Shown in pieces: positions 54,910-64,000 of a stretch of DNA of 64,000 nucleotides. How positions within the stretch are numbered: position 1 is the stretch's first letter; every line of letters begins with the position of its first letter. The stretch spans positions 980,336-1,044,335 of the forward strand of contig NC_019695.1 in the NCBI RefSeq assembly GCF_000317125.1, in the 5' to 3' direction. Below the pieces are notes generated by a model. It saw nothing but the letters and a program-made list of their open reading frames with translations, was not told the DNA's origin and did no database searches. The translations under genes and the position numbers were made by a program. Source of the stretch: Chroococcidiopsis thermalis PCC 7203 (GTDB lineage Bacteria; Cyanobacteriota; Cyanobacteriia; Cyanobacteriales; Chroococcidiopsidaceae).

Positions 54910-56367
54910 TTATACCAAAATACAACCTGCCCTTGGAGGTAGATTCAAATTCATTTGCGATCCATCAGCAATAGACTCAATTTCTGCACTCCCAAATAAC
55001 AACTTGCTGGGGTGCGATCGCAACTTATTTGTGTCGAAACTAACTTGTGCTGAGTCAGTACCAGTATTGACAGCTACGACAATTTCTTCTGAGCCTAAAG
55101 TTCGCGCAAAAACATAAACCAAGCCCTGTGCGTGTAACACTTGATAATCTCCCGTACGCAAGGCAGGATATGCATGGCGTAAGGCAATCAACTGACGGTG
55201 GTATTCGAGAATTTCCCGATCCCAAGTGGCTTCGATAGGGAAACCCCGCCGAGAGTCTGGATCGATTTTGCCTGGTAAACCAACTTCGTCACCATAGTAG
55301 ATGCTAGGAGCGCCAGGAAATGTTATTAGCAATAGGGTAGCAAGTTCAACACTAGGGCGATCGCCTCCTGCAATCGAAATTAGTCTCGCCGTGTCGTGGC
55401 TAGCGAGTAAATTCAACTGCGTTAACTGAATTTCCCAAGGATACAGTTGCAGCAATTCTTGCATTTTTGTGGCATATTCAGCTGCAAACAGGGGTGGATA
55501 GGGATAGTAGGAACGGTCTTGTACTTGTGTCATATCCACGCGATCGCCAGCCGTAAAAGCGATTGTCGGTGCGGCAAACAAGTAATTCATCACGCCGTCA
55601 AATTGCGTGCCGTCCAGCCATTCTCGCGAATCTTCCCACACTTCACCGACAATATAAGCATCGGGGTTGATGGCTTTGACGCGATCGCGAAACTCTTGCC
55701 AAAAACCAGGAGTTCTAATTTCAAACGGCACATCTAACCGCCAGCCGTCGATGCCGAATTTCAGCCAATATTCGGCAATCTCCATAATGTATTCTCGCAC
55801 TTCTGGGTTATCGTGATTGAACACGGGTAAAGCGCGATTTCCCGCCCAGCCTTCGTAATTAGCAGGGCGATCGCCATCATAAGGACACAAGGGCCATTTT
55901 TCAATCTTGAACCAATCTACCCAAGGAGAGTAGGGACCATTTTCGAGAATGTCGTGAAAAAAGAAAAAGCCCCGACTGGCATGATTGAAGACTCCATCCA
56001 AAACAACCTTAATATCGCGGCTGTGACAAGCTTCTAGCAATTCTTGAAAAGCTTCATCTCCGCCTAACATCGGATCGACTCGATAGTAGTCGTGGGTGTG
56101 ATAGCGGTGATTGCTAGCAGATTGAAAGATCGGGGTGAAGTAGATGGCGTTAATGCCTAACGTTTGCAAATAATCTAATTGCTCCATCACACCCCAGAGA
56201 TCGCCACCCTTATAACCTTGAAGAGTGGGCATTTCTTCCCATTCTTCCCAAGTAGCGTTTTTTAACAGCCGTTTGCGGGGTTGTTGACTCTTAGCAAAGC
56301 GATCGGGAAAAATTTGATAGAAAACAGCGTGTTTTACCCAGTCTGGGGTGGTAATCTCCATAGTCAC
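54910..56367 (-). CDS. GH13 alpha-glycosidase (neopullulanase/cyclomaltodextrinase-like)
   Basis: A 485-residue GH13 protein. Visible motifs: QIFPDRFA near the N-terminus, GGDLWGV, DGVFNH (about 120-125), GWRLDVP (nucleophile Asp about 210), IVGEVWED (acid/base Glu about 240) and LASHDT (Asp about 319). The MPTLQGYKGGDLWGV pattern fits neopullulanase-type enzymes. It probably degrades maltodextrins or branched glucans in the cytoplasm. No N-terminal starch-binding domain is present, so it is shorter than some relatives. Antisense to glgC. Confidence 0.88.
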   Translation of the reverse strand: MTMEITTPDWVKHAVFYQIFPDRFAKSQQPRKRLLKNATWEEWEEMPTLQGYKGGDLWGVMEQLDYLQTLGINAIYFTPIFQSASNHRYHTHDYYRVDPMLGGDEAFQELLEACHSRDIKVVLDGVFNHASRGFFFFHDILENGPYSPWVDWFKIEKWPLCPYDGDRPANYEGWAGNRALPVFNHDNPEVREYIMEIAEYWLKFGIDGWRLDVPFEIRTPGFWQEFRDRVKAINPDAYIVGEVWEDSREWLDGTQFDGVMNYLFAAPTIAFTAGDRVDMTQVQDRSYYPYPPLFAAEYATKMQELLQLYPWEIQLTQLNLLASHDTARLISIAGGDRPSVELATLLLITFPGAPSIYYGDEVGLPGKIDPDSRRGFPIEATWDREILEYHRQLIALRHAYPALRTGDYQVLHAQGLVYVFARTLGSEEIVVAVNTGTDSAQVSFDTNKLRSHPSKLLFGSAEIESIADGSQMNLNLPPRAGCILV

Positions 56368-56922
56368 TTTCTAGCCCTTCATTGACAAGGTACAAATACT
56401 CTCCATTCTGTGGCTCTAACCAGGGGGTGAATGTCGCGATCGCTTTTTGACAGTTATCAGTGACTAGTGGCTAGTGGCTGGTGGCTAGTAGTAAATAGGG
56501 TTGGGGGAGCCAGTGCGGTCTTGGGGGTGGCGCTATCGCGGACTTCGTCGCCCCCTATGAGCAACTGGCGCTATCGGGGTGTGGGGTGTGTAGGAAGTGT
56601 GGGGTATAGAGAATTTTGAATGCGCGAATTGTTTTGCTCCCTCTGCTCCCTGCTCCCTACTCCCCGCTCCCTAAAGATGGGGAAAACTACGACTAGCGGT
56701 AGCACCACACCAAATTTTACGATAATTTTGGAGTTTGGGAAGTGCGATCGCTGCTGCTCAACTGCTCTATGCCTGCCAAAGCCGAGCTAACCGCGATCGC
56801 CCCAGACTCCCAGGAATTCTTCATGTGTAGTGCTGATAAATTTCTGCCTCTAGATTCTTAACAACTTTTACACCTAGTCCTCTACACTAATTTTGGGAAC
56901 GAAAGGCAGTCGGGAGGAATTT
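56368..56922. other. Intergenic region upstream of glgC
   Basis: Contains AGTGGCTAGTGGCTGGTGGCTAGT tandem units (about 56463-56490), CTGCTCCCTGCTCCCT units and GGGGTGTGG units. A 30-codon frame at 56769-56861 lacks support. GGGAGGA at 56911-56917 belongs to glgC. Confidence 0.6.
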
Positions 56923-58224
56923 GTGAAAAAAGTACTAGGAATTATTCTCGGTGGCGGTGCTGGAACTCGTCTTTATCCGCTGACTAAGCTACGAGCTAAG
57001 CCAGCCGTACCATTAGCAGGGAAGTACCGCTTAATCGATATTCCTGTCAGTAATTGTATTAACTCAGAGATTTACAAAATATACGTTTTAACACAATTCA
57101 ACTCGGCTTCACTCAATCGCCATATTGCCCGTGCATACACCTTTTCTGGTTTTACTGAAGGCTTTGTAGAAGTCCTGGCAGCTCAACAAACGCAGTACAG
57201 CACTAACTGGTTCCAGGGTACGGCAGATGCAGTGCGTCAGTATCTTTGGTTGATGGAAGAGTGGAACGTGGACGAATATTTAATCTTGTCGGGAGATCAC
57301 CTCTACCGCATGGACTATCGCCAATTTGTCGAGCGTCACCGCGAAACTGGTGCTGATGTGACTCTTTCTGTGATCCCGATCGAACAACGTCGCGCTTCTG
57401 ACTTTGGCTTGATGAAAATTGACAGTGCGGGACGGGTAATCGACTTTAGCGAAAAACCCAAAGGTGATGCACTGCTGAACATGCAGGTCGATACTACAGT
57501 ATTGGGGTTAAATCCAGAAGAGGCGAAGCAAAAACCATACATCGCTTCAATGGGGATTTACGTTTTTAAACGCGATGTCTTAATCAAGTTGCTGAAAGAA
57601 GCGCCAGAACAAACTGATTTCGGGAAGGAAATTCTGCCAGCTTGTGCGAAAGAGTACAACATTCAAGCCTACTTGTTTAACGATTACTGGGAAGACATCG
57701 GAACGATTGAGGCGTTCTACGATGCTAACTTATCGTTGACAAAGCAACCCTATCCAGCTTTTAGCTTCTACGAGGAAGAAGCACCAATTTACACTCGCGC
57801 TCGTTACTTGCCTCCTACTAAAATGATGGATTGTCAGGTAACAGAATCAATCGTTGGCGACGGTTGTATTTTGAAAAACTGTCGCGTACATCATTCAGTC
57901 TTAGGCGTGCGATCGATTATCCAAGCAGGCTCGATTGTAGAAGATGCGCTACTCATGGGGGCAGATTTCTACGATCCCCATATAGAGGAAAGACAAACAG
58001 TTTGTGCAGATGGTGAAATCGAGAACGTTCCTCTGGGAATTGGTGCTAACACCATTATCAGACGAGCAATTATTGACAAAAATGCCCGGATCGGTTGTGA
58101 TGTCCGCATCATCAACAAAGACCGGGTTGAAGAAGCAGATCGAGAAAGCGAAGGCTTCTATATCCGCAGTGGCATCGTTGTCGTGCTGAAAAACGCCGTT
58201 ATTTCGGATGGAACCGTTATTTAG
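56923..58224 (+). CDS. glgC: ADP-glucose pyrophosphorylase (glucose-1-phosphate adenylyltransferase)
   Basis: A 433-residue Glg[21 protein letters not shown]-type N-terminus, [15 protein letters not shown], the substrate-binding FSEKPKGD segment and a C-terminal left-handed beta-helix with [14 protein letters not shown]. It makes ADP-glucose for glycogen; in cyanobacteria 3-phosphoglycerate activates it and phosphate inhibits it. Start GTG 56923 follows GGGAGGA by 5 nt and gives the normal cyanobacterial length; the upstream in-frame ATG-like start at 56893 is not conserved in appearance. Confidence 0.95.
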   Translation: MKKVLGIILGGGAGTRLYPLTKLRAKPAVPLAGKYRLIDIPVSNCINSEIYKIYVLTQFNSASLNRHIARAYTFSGFTEGFVEVLAAQQTQYSTNWFQGTADAVRQYLWLMEEWNVDEYLILSGDHLYRMDYRQFVERHRETGADVTLSVIPIEQRRASDFGLMKIDSAGRVIDFSEKPKGDALLNMQVDTTVLGLNPEEAKQKPYIASMGIYVFKRDVLIKLLKEAPEQTDFGKEILPACAKEYNIQAYLFNDYWEDIGTIEAFYDANLSLTKQPYPAFSFYEEEAPIYTRARYLPPTKMMDCQVTESIVGDGCILKNCRVHHSVLGVRSIIQAGSIVEDALLMGADFYDPHIEERQTVCADGEIENVPLGIGANTIIRRAIIDKNARIGCDVRIINKDRVEEADRESEGFYIRSGIVVVLKNAVISDGTVI

Positions 58225-58301
58225 TGGTGAGTGATGCGTGGTGAGTGATGAGTGGAAGAATTGAAAATAATTTTCTACTCGTATAATGTGTAGCTTCTTT
58301 G

Positions 58302-58337
58302 TTCCCCCCTTAAAAAAGGGGGGCTAGGGGGATCTTT
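58302..58337. repeat. CCCCCCTTAAAA...GGGGGGCTAGGGGGATC palindromic repeat
   Basis: Member of the GATCCCCC family seen at 3193 and 34404. A second fragment, GATCCTCCAACTTCCTTAAAAAGGGGG, follows at about 58360-58386, inside the next reading frame. Confidence 0.75.
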
Positions 58338-58339
58338 TC

Positions 58340-58930
58340 ATGAGTGAGGTAGTTCTGCGATCCTCCAACTTCCTTAAAAAGGGGGCATTAGATCAGTCGT
58401 ACACGGGTTTACTCTTTACTCCCTACTCTCTAATTCTGCTCGTTGGTTTACCAGGGAGTGGAAAATCTACTTTAGTAGGACAACTGGTAGCAGCAGACTC
58501 AAAGCTACAACCCATATCAACTGACAAAATTCGAGAACGCCTATTTGGGAATGAGGTGATTCAGGGGGAATGGTTGCTAGTTTGGCGCGAGGTGCAACGG
58601 CAATTTCAAAGGGCTGCAATTCAAATTTCGCGCGGCGAAGTCAGTACGGCAATTTACGATGCAACTAATGCCCAACGCAGACATCGGCGAGAAGTCATCG
58701 TTTACGCTCGTGCTGCGGGGTTCAAGCAGATTGTAGGACTTTGGGTCGATACTCCTGTATGGTTATGTCTAGCGCGAAATCGACGGCGCGATCGCCAAGT
58801 CCCTGAAGAGGTAATATTACGGATGCATCGTCAGCTGCGCGATGCGCCACCGAGTTTATCTGAAGGGTTAAATTGTTTGCTGCGTTCCAGTCAATTATCT
58901 GTTTGCACTTCAGCCGCTTCACCAAGTTAA
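58340..58930 (+). CDS. P-loop kinase (AAA/zeta-toxin/polynucleotide-kinase-like)
   Basis: A 196-residue protein with Walker A LVGLPGSGKST (34-44), then STDKIRERLFG and YDATNAQRRHRR, the lid-like region of small P-loop kinases. Related proteins phosphorylate nucleotides, sugars, tRNA ends or other small substrates. The first 30 residues up to about LLFTPYSLI are encoded partly by a GGGGGATC-type repeat and by CTCCCTACTC repeats, so the true N-terminus may lie further in or have been altered by repeat insertion. Confidence 0.7.
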   Translation: MSEVVLRSSNFLKKGALDQSYTGLLFTPYSLILLVGLPGSGKSTLVGQLVAADSKLQPISTDKIRERLFGNEVIQGEWLLVWREVQRQFQRAAIQISRGEVSTAIYDATNAQRRHRREVIVYARAAGFKQIVGLWVDTPVWLCLARNRRRDRQVPEEVILRMHRQLRDAPPSLSEGLNCLLRSSQLSVCTSAASPS

Positions 58931-58970
58931 GGTAGTAGGAACGCACACCGCACGCTCCTATTAAGTCTAA

Positions 58971-59285
58971 CTAGCTGTAAAAGGGTCGAAAGCTTCTTTC
59001 TCTTCTTAGCGGACGATTGTATGATTCCTCAATCCAAGTTCTCACTTCATTTTCTGAGTTAAAATCAAACGTCTCGCCTGTTATCGGGTCGTAAAGCTTC
59101 CACAACGAACGACCTATTTTATCTTCGGTTTGCCACACTCGCATTTCTGCATTGTGACTCCAAGCGGTAACGAGCGATCGCCACATCTTTTTCAACCACG
59201 ATCTGCGAGTTGGTCGATTGTGTTGCGGTTCTGGTTTGTAGTTGTAAATTTGTTCTAGTTTTTGAATGTTTTGTTGATAATTCAT
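58971..59285 (-). CDS. Conserved-looking hypothetical protein
   Basis: A 104-residue hydrophilic protein. ATG 59285 is preceded by a strong AGGAGG (59296-59301 on this strand) at 10 nt. The sequence has basic N-terminal and aromatic C-terminal parts (QNIQKLEQIYNYKPEPQ, LWKLYDPITGETFDFNSENE). Tentatively cytoplasmic; no motif recognised. Confidence 0.6.
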   Translation of the reverse strand: MNYQQNIQKLEQIYNYKPEPQHNRPTRRSWLKKMWRSLVTAWSHNAEMRVWQTEDKIGRSLWKLYDPITGETFDFNSENEVRTWIEESYNRPLRRERSFRPFYS

Positions 59286-59288
59286 CAC

Positions 59289-59762
59289 GATCTCGCCTCC
59301 TGAAGGAATCAGGTCATTATTTCGCGTGCGTTCCTTCTGGATATTTCCTTACTTCCGTCTCTCTCAGCATCCGGTGAAGAGTGTTTTTAAGAGAGATGAA
59401 CGATTTATTTTCTGTATTTATTGTAACTAAATTTTCTGAAAATCGGTTGAAATCTTAGTTTAATAGTCACGAAATTCTGACAAAATGGCGAACAAGCATG
59501 GAATTACTCCTCGCAGCTTCAGATTCTTCTACATGATTTCTGCTTTCATAGCGGCTTTCAATTGGGTAAAACACGCAATCGAGAATTGCTATCAAGAGTG
59601 ACTTGTATCGATCTACACAGAACAAAAGACGATAATTGTATACAGTATTCAAAATTATGTAACTGACTTAAAAGTTAGCATTACTATTGCTAAGCTACTG
59701 CAAGTATTTGGCGCGATCGCACTAACTTTTGACTCCTAACTTTTGACTTTTGACTTGCTACT
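59289..59762. other. Intergenic region, one dispersed repeat
   Basis: The 32-bp repeat at 59545-59576 matches 13049-13080 in reverse. TTTTGACTCC/TTTTGACTT units lie at about 59727-59757 just before the permease ATG. No other feature supported. Confidence 0.6.
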
Positions 59763-60437
59763 ATGAACTATACCTTTGATTTTTCAGTGATTTGGAATAA
59801 CATAGGTTTGTTTACGGCGGGAGCATTTGTCACCATTAGGTTATCGTTAATTGCGATCGCCTTTGGATTGATTCTTGGCATCGTAGGAGCGTTATTTAGA
59901 ACCTCTGAAAATCGGTTTTTGAATTGGTTAGCGATCGCCTATGTTGAGGCTATCAGAAATACGCCATTTTTAATCCAACTTTTCTTTATATTCTTCGGAT
60001 TGCCGAATTTAGGTATTAAGCTAACAGCAGAACAAGCAGCAATTTTATCATTAGCTGTCAACTTTGGAGCTTATTCTACAGAAATCGTCAGAGCAGGTGT
60101 AGAAAGCATTCATAAAGGGCAAGTTGAAGCAGGCTTGGCACTAGGATTTAAACCCTTATCGGTGTTTCGCTATATTGTTTTAACTCCGGCATTATCAAAT
60201 ATTTATCCAGCTTTAGTTGGTCAAATTATTCTTGCGGTTTTATTTACTAGTGTTGTCTCTCAAATTGCAGCTGAAGACTTGACATTTGCTGGGGACTATC
60301 TGAATTCCAGAACTTTCCGCAGTTTTGAGATTTACTTCACGATTTCTCTCATTTATCTAGCTATTGTTTGGTTAATTAAAGGATTAACTTACGCTATAGA
60401 AAAACGGTTTTTTGAATTTGCTAAATATAGACGCTAA
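59763..60437 (+). CDS. Polar amino acid ABC transporter permease 1 (HisM/GlnP type)
   Basis: A 224-residue permease with five membrane helices and the EAA loop (GQVEAGLALGFKPLSVFRYI, about 120-139). NTPFLIQLFFIFFGLP is typical of the family. Pairs with the second permease and the binding protein downstream. Gene order suggests one transcript across the group. Confidence 0.88.
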   Translation: MNYTFDFSVIWNNIGLFTAGAFVTIRLSLIAIAFGLILGIVGALFRTSENRFLNWLAIAYVEAIRNTPFLIQLFFIFFGLPNLGIKLTAEQAAILSLAVNFGAYSTEIVRAGVESIHKGQVEAGLALGFKPLSVFRYIVLTPALSNIYPALVGQIILAVLFTSVVSQIAAEDLTFAGDYLNSRTFRSFEIYFTISLIYLAIVWLIKGLTYAIEKRFFEFAKYRR

Positions 60438-60467
60438 TCCATGACATATTTATCGTGTTTTGGCTAG

Positions 60468-60534
60468 TGTACGGGCGGGTTTATCAAACACTTAAGACTA
60501 CGGCAAATATTTACGATAAAAACCCGCCCGTACA
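60468..60534. repeat. Inverted-arm element between the permeases
   Basis: Arms GTACGGGCGGGTTT (60469-60482) and AAACCCGCCCGTAC (60520-60533), 14 bp perfect, with a 37-nt spacer. Related to 25163-25231. It sits inside an operon, so it may form an mRNA hairpin. Confidence 0.75.
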
Positions 60535-60574
60535 AATGCATCACTTTTGACTTTTAACTTTTGACTTTCTAAAA

Positions 60575-61228
60575 ATGGATGAATTTACTATACCAATCAT
60601 TTTGAAAAACCTCATAATTGCAACCCAATGGACGTTGATTTTATCTGCTATCGCATTTATTAGTGGTGGAATTATTGGTTTTCTCGTGATGTTGATGCGG
60701 ATTTCTCCGAACCAGTGGATTCGAGGCATTAGTTGGATTTACATTGAGTTTTTTGAAGGAACGCCGCTATTATTACAATTGTTTCTTGCCTTTTTCGGAC
60801 TCTCTGTGGTTTTCGGAGTTAATTTGTCACCTTTACAAGCAGCAACTTTAGCTTTAACGGCTTTTACTAGTTCATTTTTAGCAGATATCTGGCGGGGTTC
60901 TGTAGCTGCTATTCCTCAAGGACAATGGGAAGCAGCATCAGCATTAGGTTTTGGCTATTTCAAAAAACTTAGATTGATTGTATTACCACAAGCACTCAAA
61001 TTATCGATCGCACCAACCGTAGGATTTGCCGTACAAGTTATCAAAGGAACTTCTTTGGCTTCTGTAATTGGCTTTACTGAATTATCTCGCGCTGCGGCGC
61101 AAATTAATAATGTGACTCTGCGATCGCTATTAGTATTCTCACTTGCAGGTTTGATTTATTTCTGCTTGTGTTATCCCCTTTCTATTTTAAGTCAAAATTT
61201 AGAACGAAAATTAACATACAAAGCTTGA
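60575..61228 (+). CDS. Polar amino acid ABC transporter permease 2
   Basis: A 217-residue permease of the same type, with EGTPLLLQLFLAFFGLSVVF and an EAA loop QWEAASALGFGYFKKLRLIV (about 128-147). It forms the heterodimeric membrane part with the upstream permease. Confidence 0.88.
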   Translation: MDEFTIPIILKNLIIATQWTLILSAIAFISGGIIGFLVMLMRISPNQWIRGISWIYIEFFEGTPLLLQLFLAFFGLSVVFGVNLSPLQAATLALTAFTSSFLADIWRGSVAAIPQGQWEAASALGFGYFKKLRLIVLPQALKLSIAPTVGFAVQVIKGTSLASVIGFTELSRAAAQINNVTLRSLLVFSLAGLIYFCLCYPLSILSQNLERKLTYKA

Positions 61229-61279
61229 AAAAATCAGTCTAACGGCTAGTTCCGACTCCCGATTTCCTATTTACCTCAA

Positions 61280-62167
61280 ATGAACGCGATTCCTAAAAAG
61301 TGGCTGCAATTCATCACGCTGTTTTTGGCAAGTTTATTAATGACGGCGAGTATTGCTGCTTGTAACTCGTCAGAATCATCTTATGTCAAATCGATGTCAG
61401 TGACATCTGGTACTGCGTCAGCTACTAGCCTACCTGGTGTAAATTCTAGAACAACGCTAAAACAAATTCAATCTACTGGCAAGGTACGAGTTGCTGTTCC
61501 AGATGATTTTCCCCCGTTTGGTGCTGTGGGACCAGATATGCAAGTGCGCGGCTATGACATTGATGTAGCACGGGAGATAGCTAAAGGTTTAGGGGTCGAG
61601 TTGGAATTAGTCCCCGTGGTTGGTAATTACCGAATTCCGTTTTTGCAAACAAATCGGGTAGATATGGTAATTTCGAGTTTGGGTAAGAACAAAGAACGAG
61701 CCAAAATTATTGATTTTTCCATACCATATGCTCCTTTTTTCTCAGGAATTTATGGCAGACAAAATGTTAAAGTTGCTTCTATGGAAGACTTGAAAGGTCG
61801 TACCGTAGGTGTTGCTCAAGGCTCTTTAGAAGATTTAGAACTGTCTAAACTACCTACTGGAACAGTTAAAATGAAACGTTTTGCTAGTAACAGCTTAACG
61901 GCATCAGCATTAGTATCGGGACAGGTAGAACTGATTGCAACTGGCAACGTGGTAGCGGCTAAATTAATGCGAGATAACCCCGATAAACAAATCGATCGCA
62001 AGCTTGTGCTGAAGAATTCTCCTTGTTACATTGGCGTACGACCTGGTGATACCGATCTTTTACAAAGAGTTAATGCGATTATTACAGATTTGAAAACATC
62101 GGGAAAGTTGAATAGTTTTTCTCAGAAATGGTTGGGAGAACCTCTGGCAGAATTGCCTACTGTATAA
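61280..62167 (+). CDS. Family 3 solute-binding lipoprotein of the ABC importer
   Basis: A 295-residue protein with a lipoprotein signal (ASIAAC, Cys at 28), a Ser/Thr-rich linker and the binding fold: KVRVAVPDDFPPFGAVGPD, VRGYDIDVAREIAKGLGVEL and PVVGNYRIPFLQTNRVDMVI, as in polar amino acid binding proteins. Ligand class is inferred from the family only. Together with the uraH and uraD neighbours, a nitrogenous purine-degradation product is possible. Confidence 0.88.
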   Translation: MNAIPKKWLQFITLFLASLLMTASIAACNSSESSYVKSMSVTSGTASATSLPGVNSRTTLKQIQSTGKVRVAVPDDFPPFGAVGPDMQVRGYDIDVAREIAKGLGVELELVPVVGNYRIPFLQTNRVDMVISSLGKNKERAKIIDFSIPYAPFFSGIYGRQNVKVASMEDLKGRTVGVAQGSLEDLELSKLPTGTVKMKRFASNSLTASALVSGQVELIATGNVVAAKLMRDNPDKQIDRKLVLKNSPCYIGVRPGDTDLLQRVNAIITDLKTSGKLNSFSQKWLGEPLAELPTV

Positions 62168-62268
62168 AAAGTCAAAAGTCAAAAGTTAAAAGTCAAAAGT
62201 CAAATGTATAGTGGGCATTGTCCACCATGCAAATAGATATAAATAGTTAATGGGAAAAGTATCAGTTT

Positions 62269-63057
62269 ATGGCATACTCTCACTCCGCAATAAGTTCAAG
62301 TAATATCGCTAGTACTGACTTAGAGCCAATTGTTATTGCTAGAAACGTGGAAAAGTGGTATGGCAATAATTTCCACGTTTTGAAAGGCGTTAGCCTGACA
62401 GTTAATCGAGGTGAAGTCGTGGTTTTAATGGGACCATCTGGTTCGGGTAAATCAACTTTTATTCGGACTTTCAATGGTTTGGAGCCTTATCAAAAAGGTA
62501 GCATTGAAATTGATGGAACGAAGATTTCTCATAATCTCAAAAATATCGAAATCGTACGTCGAGAAGTGGGAATGGTGTTTCAACAATTTAATTTATTTCC
62601 TCATTTAACTGTACTAAAAAACGTGACTCTCGCTCCAATTCATTTGCGCGGAATGACAAAAAGCAAGGCTGAAGAAATGGCGATGCAACTATTAGAAAGA
62701 GTCGGAATCGACCATCAAGCAAATAAATATCCAGGTCAACTATCTGGCGGACAACAACAACGAGTGGCGATCGCGCGTGCTTTAGCAATGAAACCAAAAG
62801 TCATGTTATTTGACGAACCAACATCAGCTCTCGATCCAGAAATGGTACAAGAAGTATTGCAGGTAATGCGATCGCTGGCTAATTCTGGGATGACGATGGT
62901 TTGCGTGACTCATGAAGTTGGTTTTGCTCGCGAAGTTGCCGATCGCGTTATCTTTCTAGCTGATGGTTGTTTAATAGAAGATACCACACCATCGGAATTT
63001 TTCAATAACCCAAAAGAAGAGAGAACTAAAAAGTTTCTGTCGCAGATTTTGCACTGA
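62269..63057 (+). CDS. ABC importer ATPase (GlnQ/HisP type)
   Basis: A 262-residue ATPase with Walker [10 protein letters not shown] (about 54-62), signature LSGGQQQR, Walker [13 protein letters not shown] and an H-loop VTHEVGFA. It completes the four-gene importer. A short 18-residue N-terminal extension precedes the first strand. Confidence 0.92.
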   Translation: MAYSHSAISSSNIASTDLEPIVIARNVEKWYGNNFHVLKGVSLTVNRGEVVVLMGPSGSGKSTFIRTFNGLEPYQKGSIEIDGTKISHNLKNIEIVRREVGMVFQQFNLFPHLTVLKNVTLAPIHLRGMTKSKAEEMAMQLLERVGIDHQANKYPGQLSGGQQQRVAIARALAMKPKVMLFDEPTSALDPEMVQEVLQVMRSLANSGMTMVCVTHEVGFAREVADRVIFLADGCLIEDTTPSEFFNNPKEERTKKFLSQILH

Positions 63058-63119
63058 ATTCCTGTTAAAATCCGAACGATGTATCAGCGCGATCGCAAAT
63101 TATATTTGCATTGATAAAT

Positions 63120-63479
63120 ATGGTAGGTAAACTTACTACACATGTCTTAGACACAGCTCAAGGTTGTCCCGCTCGACAAATGACAATTGAATTGTGGTCG
63201 GTTAGCTCAAATGGAGAAAAAACGCTATTAAAAACTATTCATACTAATAATGACGGTCGTACGGACTCACCATTATTAGTAGATGAAGAACTCAAATCAG
63301 GTATTTATGAACTAGTTTTTTCTGTCGGCGATTACTTTACCAAACATATAGAGAACCTACCTCAGCCAGCTTTTCTCGATCGCGTACCGTTACAATTCGG
63401 AGTCGCCGATCCTAATTCTCACTATCACGTTCCCTTACTCGTTTCTCCCTGGTCTTATAGTACTTATCGAGGTAGTTAA
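63120..63479 (+). CDS. uraH: 5-hydroxyisourate hydrolase
   Basis: A 119-residue transthyretin-fold enzyme with the start LTTHVLDTAQGCPA and the C-terminal YRGS tetrapeptide that marks HIU hydrolases versus transthyretin. It converts 5-hydroxyisourate to OHCU in uric acid degradation. ATG 63120 fits the family start better than TTG 63111. Confidence 0.94.
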   Translation: MVGKLTTHVLDTAQGCPARQMTIELWSVSSNGEKTLLKTIHTNNDGRTDSPLLVDEELKSGIYELVFSVGDYFTKHIENLPQPAFLDRVPLQFGVADPNSHYHVPLLVSPWSYSTYRGS

Positions 63480-63494
63480 GCTTAATTTGGATCG

Positions 63495-63537
63495 CGCAAA
63501 GACGCAAAGGCGCAAAAGTGTTCTTTGCGTCTTTGCG
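63495..63537. repeat. Inverted repeat CGCAAAGACGCAAAG...CTTTGCGTCTTTGCG
   Basis: 15-bp perfect arms with a 13-nt loop between uraH and uraD. It could form an mRNA hairpin within the operon. Confidence 0.8.
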
Positions 63538-63562
63538 TGACAATTCTTTTCTAGGTAACTTG

Positions 63563-64000
63563 ATGATGATTTCTCTAACAGAACTGAACCAAATGAGCCA
63601 AGATGAGTTTGTAAAAACCTTGGGAGCAGTGTTTGAAGATACGCCCGCGATCGCTTATCATGCCTGGTACGAGCGACCGTTTAAAAACGTAGCGCAATTA
63701 CATCAAACAATGGTAGATGTTGTCAGAACTGCCAGTCAAGACGCACAAATAGAACTCATTCAGGCACATCCTGACTTAGGTAGTAAAGCCAAAATGGCAA
63801 TGGCATCGGTACAAGAACAAGCTGGTGCAGGTTTAGACCGTCTTACACCTGAAGAATACGATCGCTTTTTATCTCTAAACCAAGCCTATAAAAATAAGTT
63901 TGATTTTCCGTTTATTATTGCCGTTAAAAATCACACAAAAGATAGCATTCTTGCAGCTTTTGAACAACGGTTGCAAAATTCTATTGAAACAGAACGAAAC
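63563..64000 (+). CDS. uraD: OHCU decarboxylase, 3' end outside window (partial)
   Basis: The frame from ATG 63563 stays open to the last base. It shows SLTELNQMSQDEFVKTLG, IQAHPDLGSKAKMA and FPFIIAVKNHTKDSI, the signature of 2-oxo-4-hydroxy-4-carboxy-5-ureidoimidazoline decarboxylases, including the AHPDLG motif with the catalytic His. It acts directly after UraH to give S-allantoin. About 146 of the usual 165-170 residues are present. Confidence 0.93.
   Translation, partial: MMISLTELNQMSQDEFVKTLGAVFEDTPAIAYHAWYERPFKNVAQLHQTMVDVVRTASQDAQIELIQAHPDLGSKAKMAMASVQEQAGAGLDRLTPEEYDRFLSLNQAYKNKFDFPFIIAVKNHTKDSILAAFEQRLQNSIETERN

Noticed and set aside
56769-56861. 30-codon frame before glgC
   Set aside because: No ribosome-binding site and no similarity to a known leader peptide; kept only as a note in the intergenic entry.

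Overview
This is cyanobacterial DNA. The HIP1 palindrome GCGATCGC recurs throughout coding and non-coding DNA, and the gene set is cyanobacterial: nrtABCD with a two-domain NrtC, a BicA-type bicarbonate transporter, a GUN4-domain protein, a seven-gene Mrp antiporter operon with a short MrpA and GlgC. Many short tandem repeats and palindromic intergenic repeats suggest a large, repeat-rich genome (Chroococcidiopsis-like or filamentous; this placement is inference). Most genes look like ordinary chromosome. The left edge (1-4.6 kb) is an eroded accessory patch.

Layout. 1-4.6 kb: an AIPR-family protein cut by the window edge, a decayed HEAT-repeat fragment, a nonsense-broken antitoxin-like gene, a 5'-truncated HEAT-repeat gene and an ISAs1-family element with good ends but a multiply broken transposase. 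4.6-8.1 kb: SGNH hydrolase, M48 metalloprotease, TreS-like GH13 enzyme. 8.1-22.1 kb: the most distinctive block. An OmpR-type regulator and histidine kinase are followed by a GH-A/GT2 fusion protein, an ABC exporter, an APH-fold kinase, two GT-B glycosyltransferases, two left-handed beta-helix acyltransferases, a HlyD-type adaptor and a MacB/DevC-type permease. A four-copy 11-bp direct repeat precedes the first structural gene. It reads as a regulated system that builds, modifies and exports a saccharide or glycolipid. 22.1-34.3 kb: metabolic and small genes (LLM flavin oxidoreductase, MazF-type toxin-antitoxin pair, GUN4 protein, glpK, DOPA-dioxygenase-like protein, CadD-like transporter, pyrE, tRNA-Met, CNNM/CorC-like protein, queC, Gfo/Idh/MocA oxidoreductase) plus a 136-bp MITE-like element.

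34.8-44.5 kb: two small proteins, a PlsY-like/PEP-synthase-like fusion protein carrying two intergenic repeats in frame, and nrtABCD. 45.2-52.0 kb: bicA, a PsiE-family gene and mrpCDEFGA'B, a plausible sodium-coupled inorganic carbon module (Mrp extrudes Na+, BicA imports bicarbonate with Na+). 52.1-59.3 kb: RTX-repeat protein, lipid-kinase-like protein, ExoD-like protein, GH13 alpha-glycosidase, glgC, P-loop kinase and a small hypothetical protein. 59.8-64.0 kb: a complete polar-amino-acid-type ABC importer (two permeases, binding protein, ATPase) followed by uraH and the start of uraD, which suggests uptake linked to purine/ureide catabolism.

All function calls come from reading motifs in translated sequence. 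No database search was run. Where a start codon was moved, the ribosome-binding site or repeat evidence is given in that entry.
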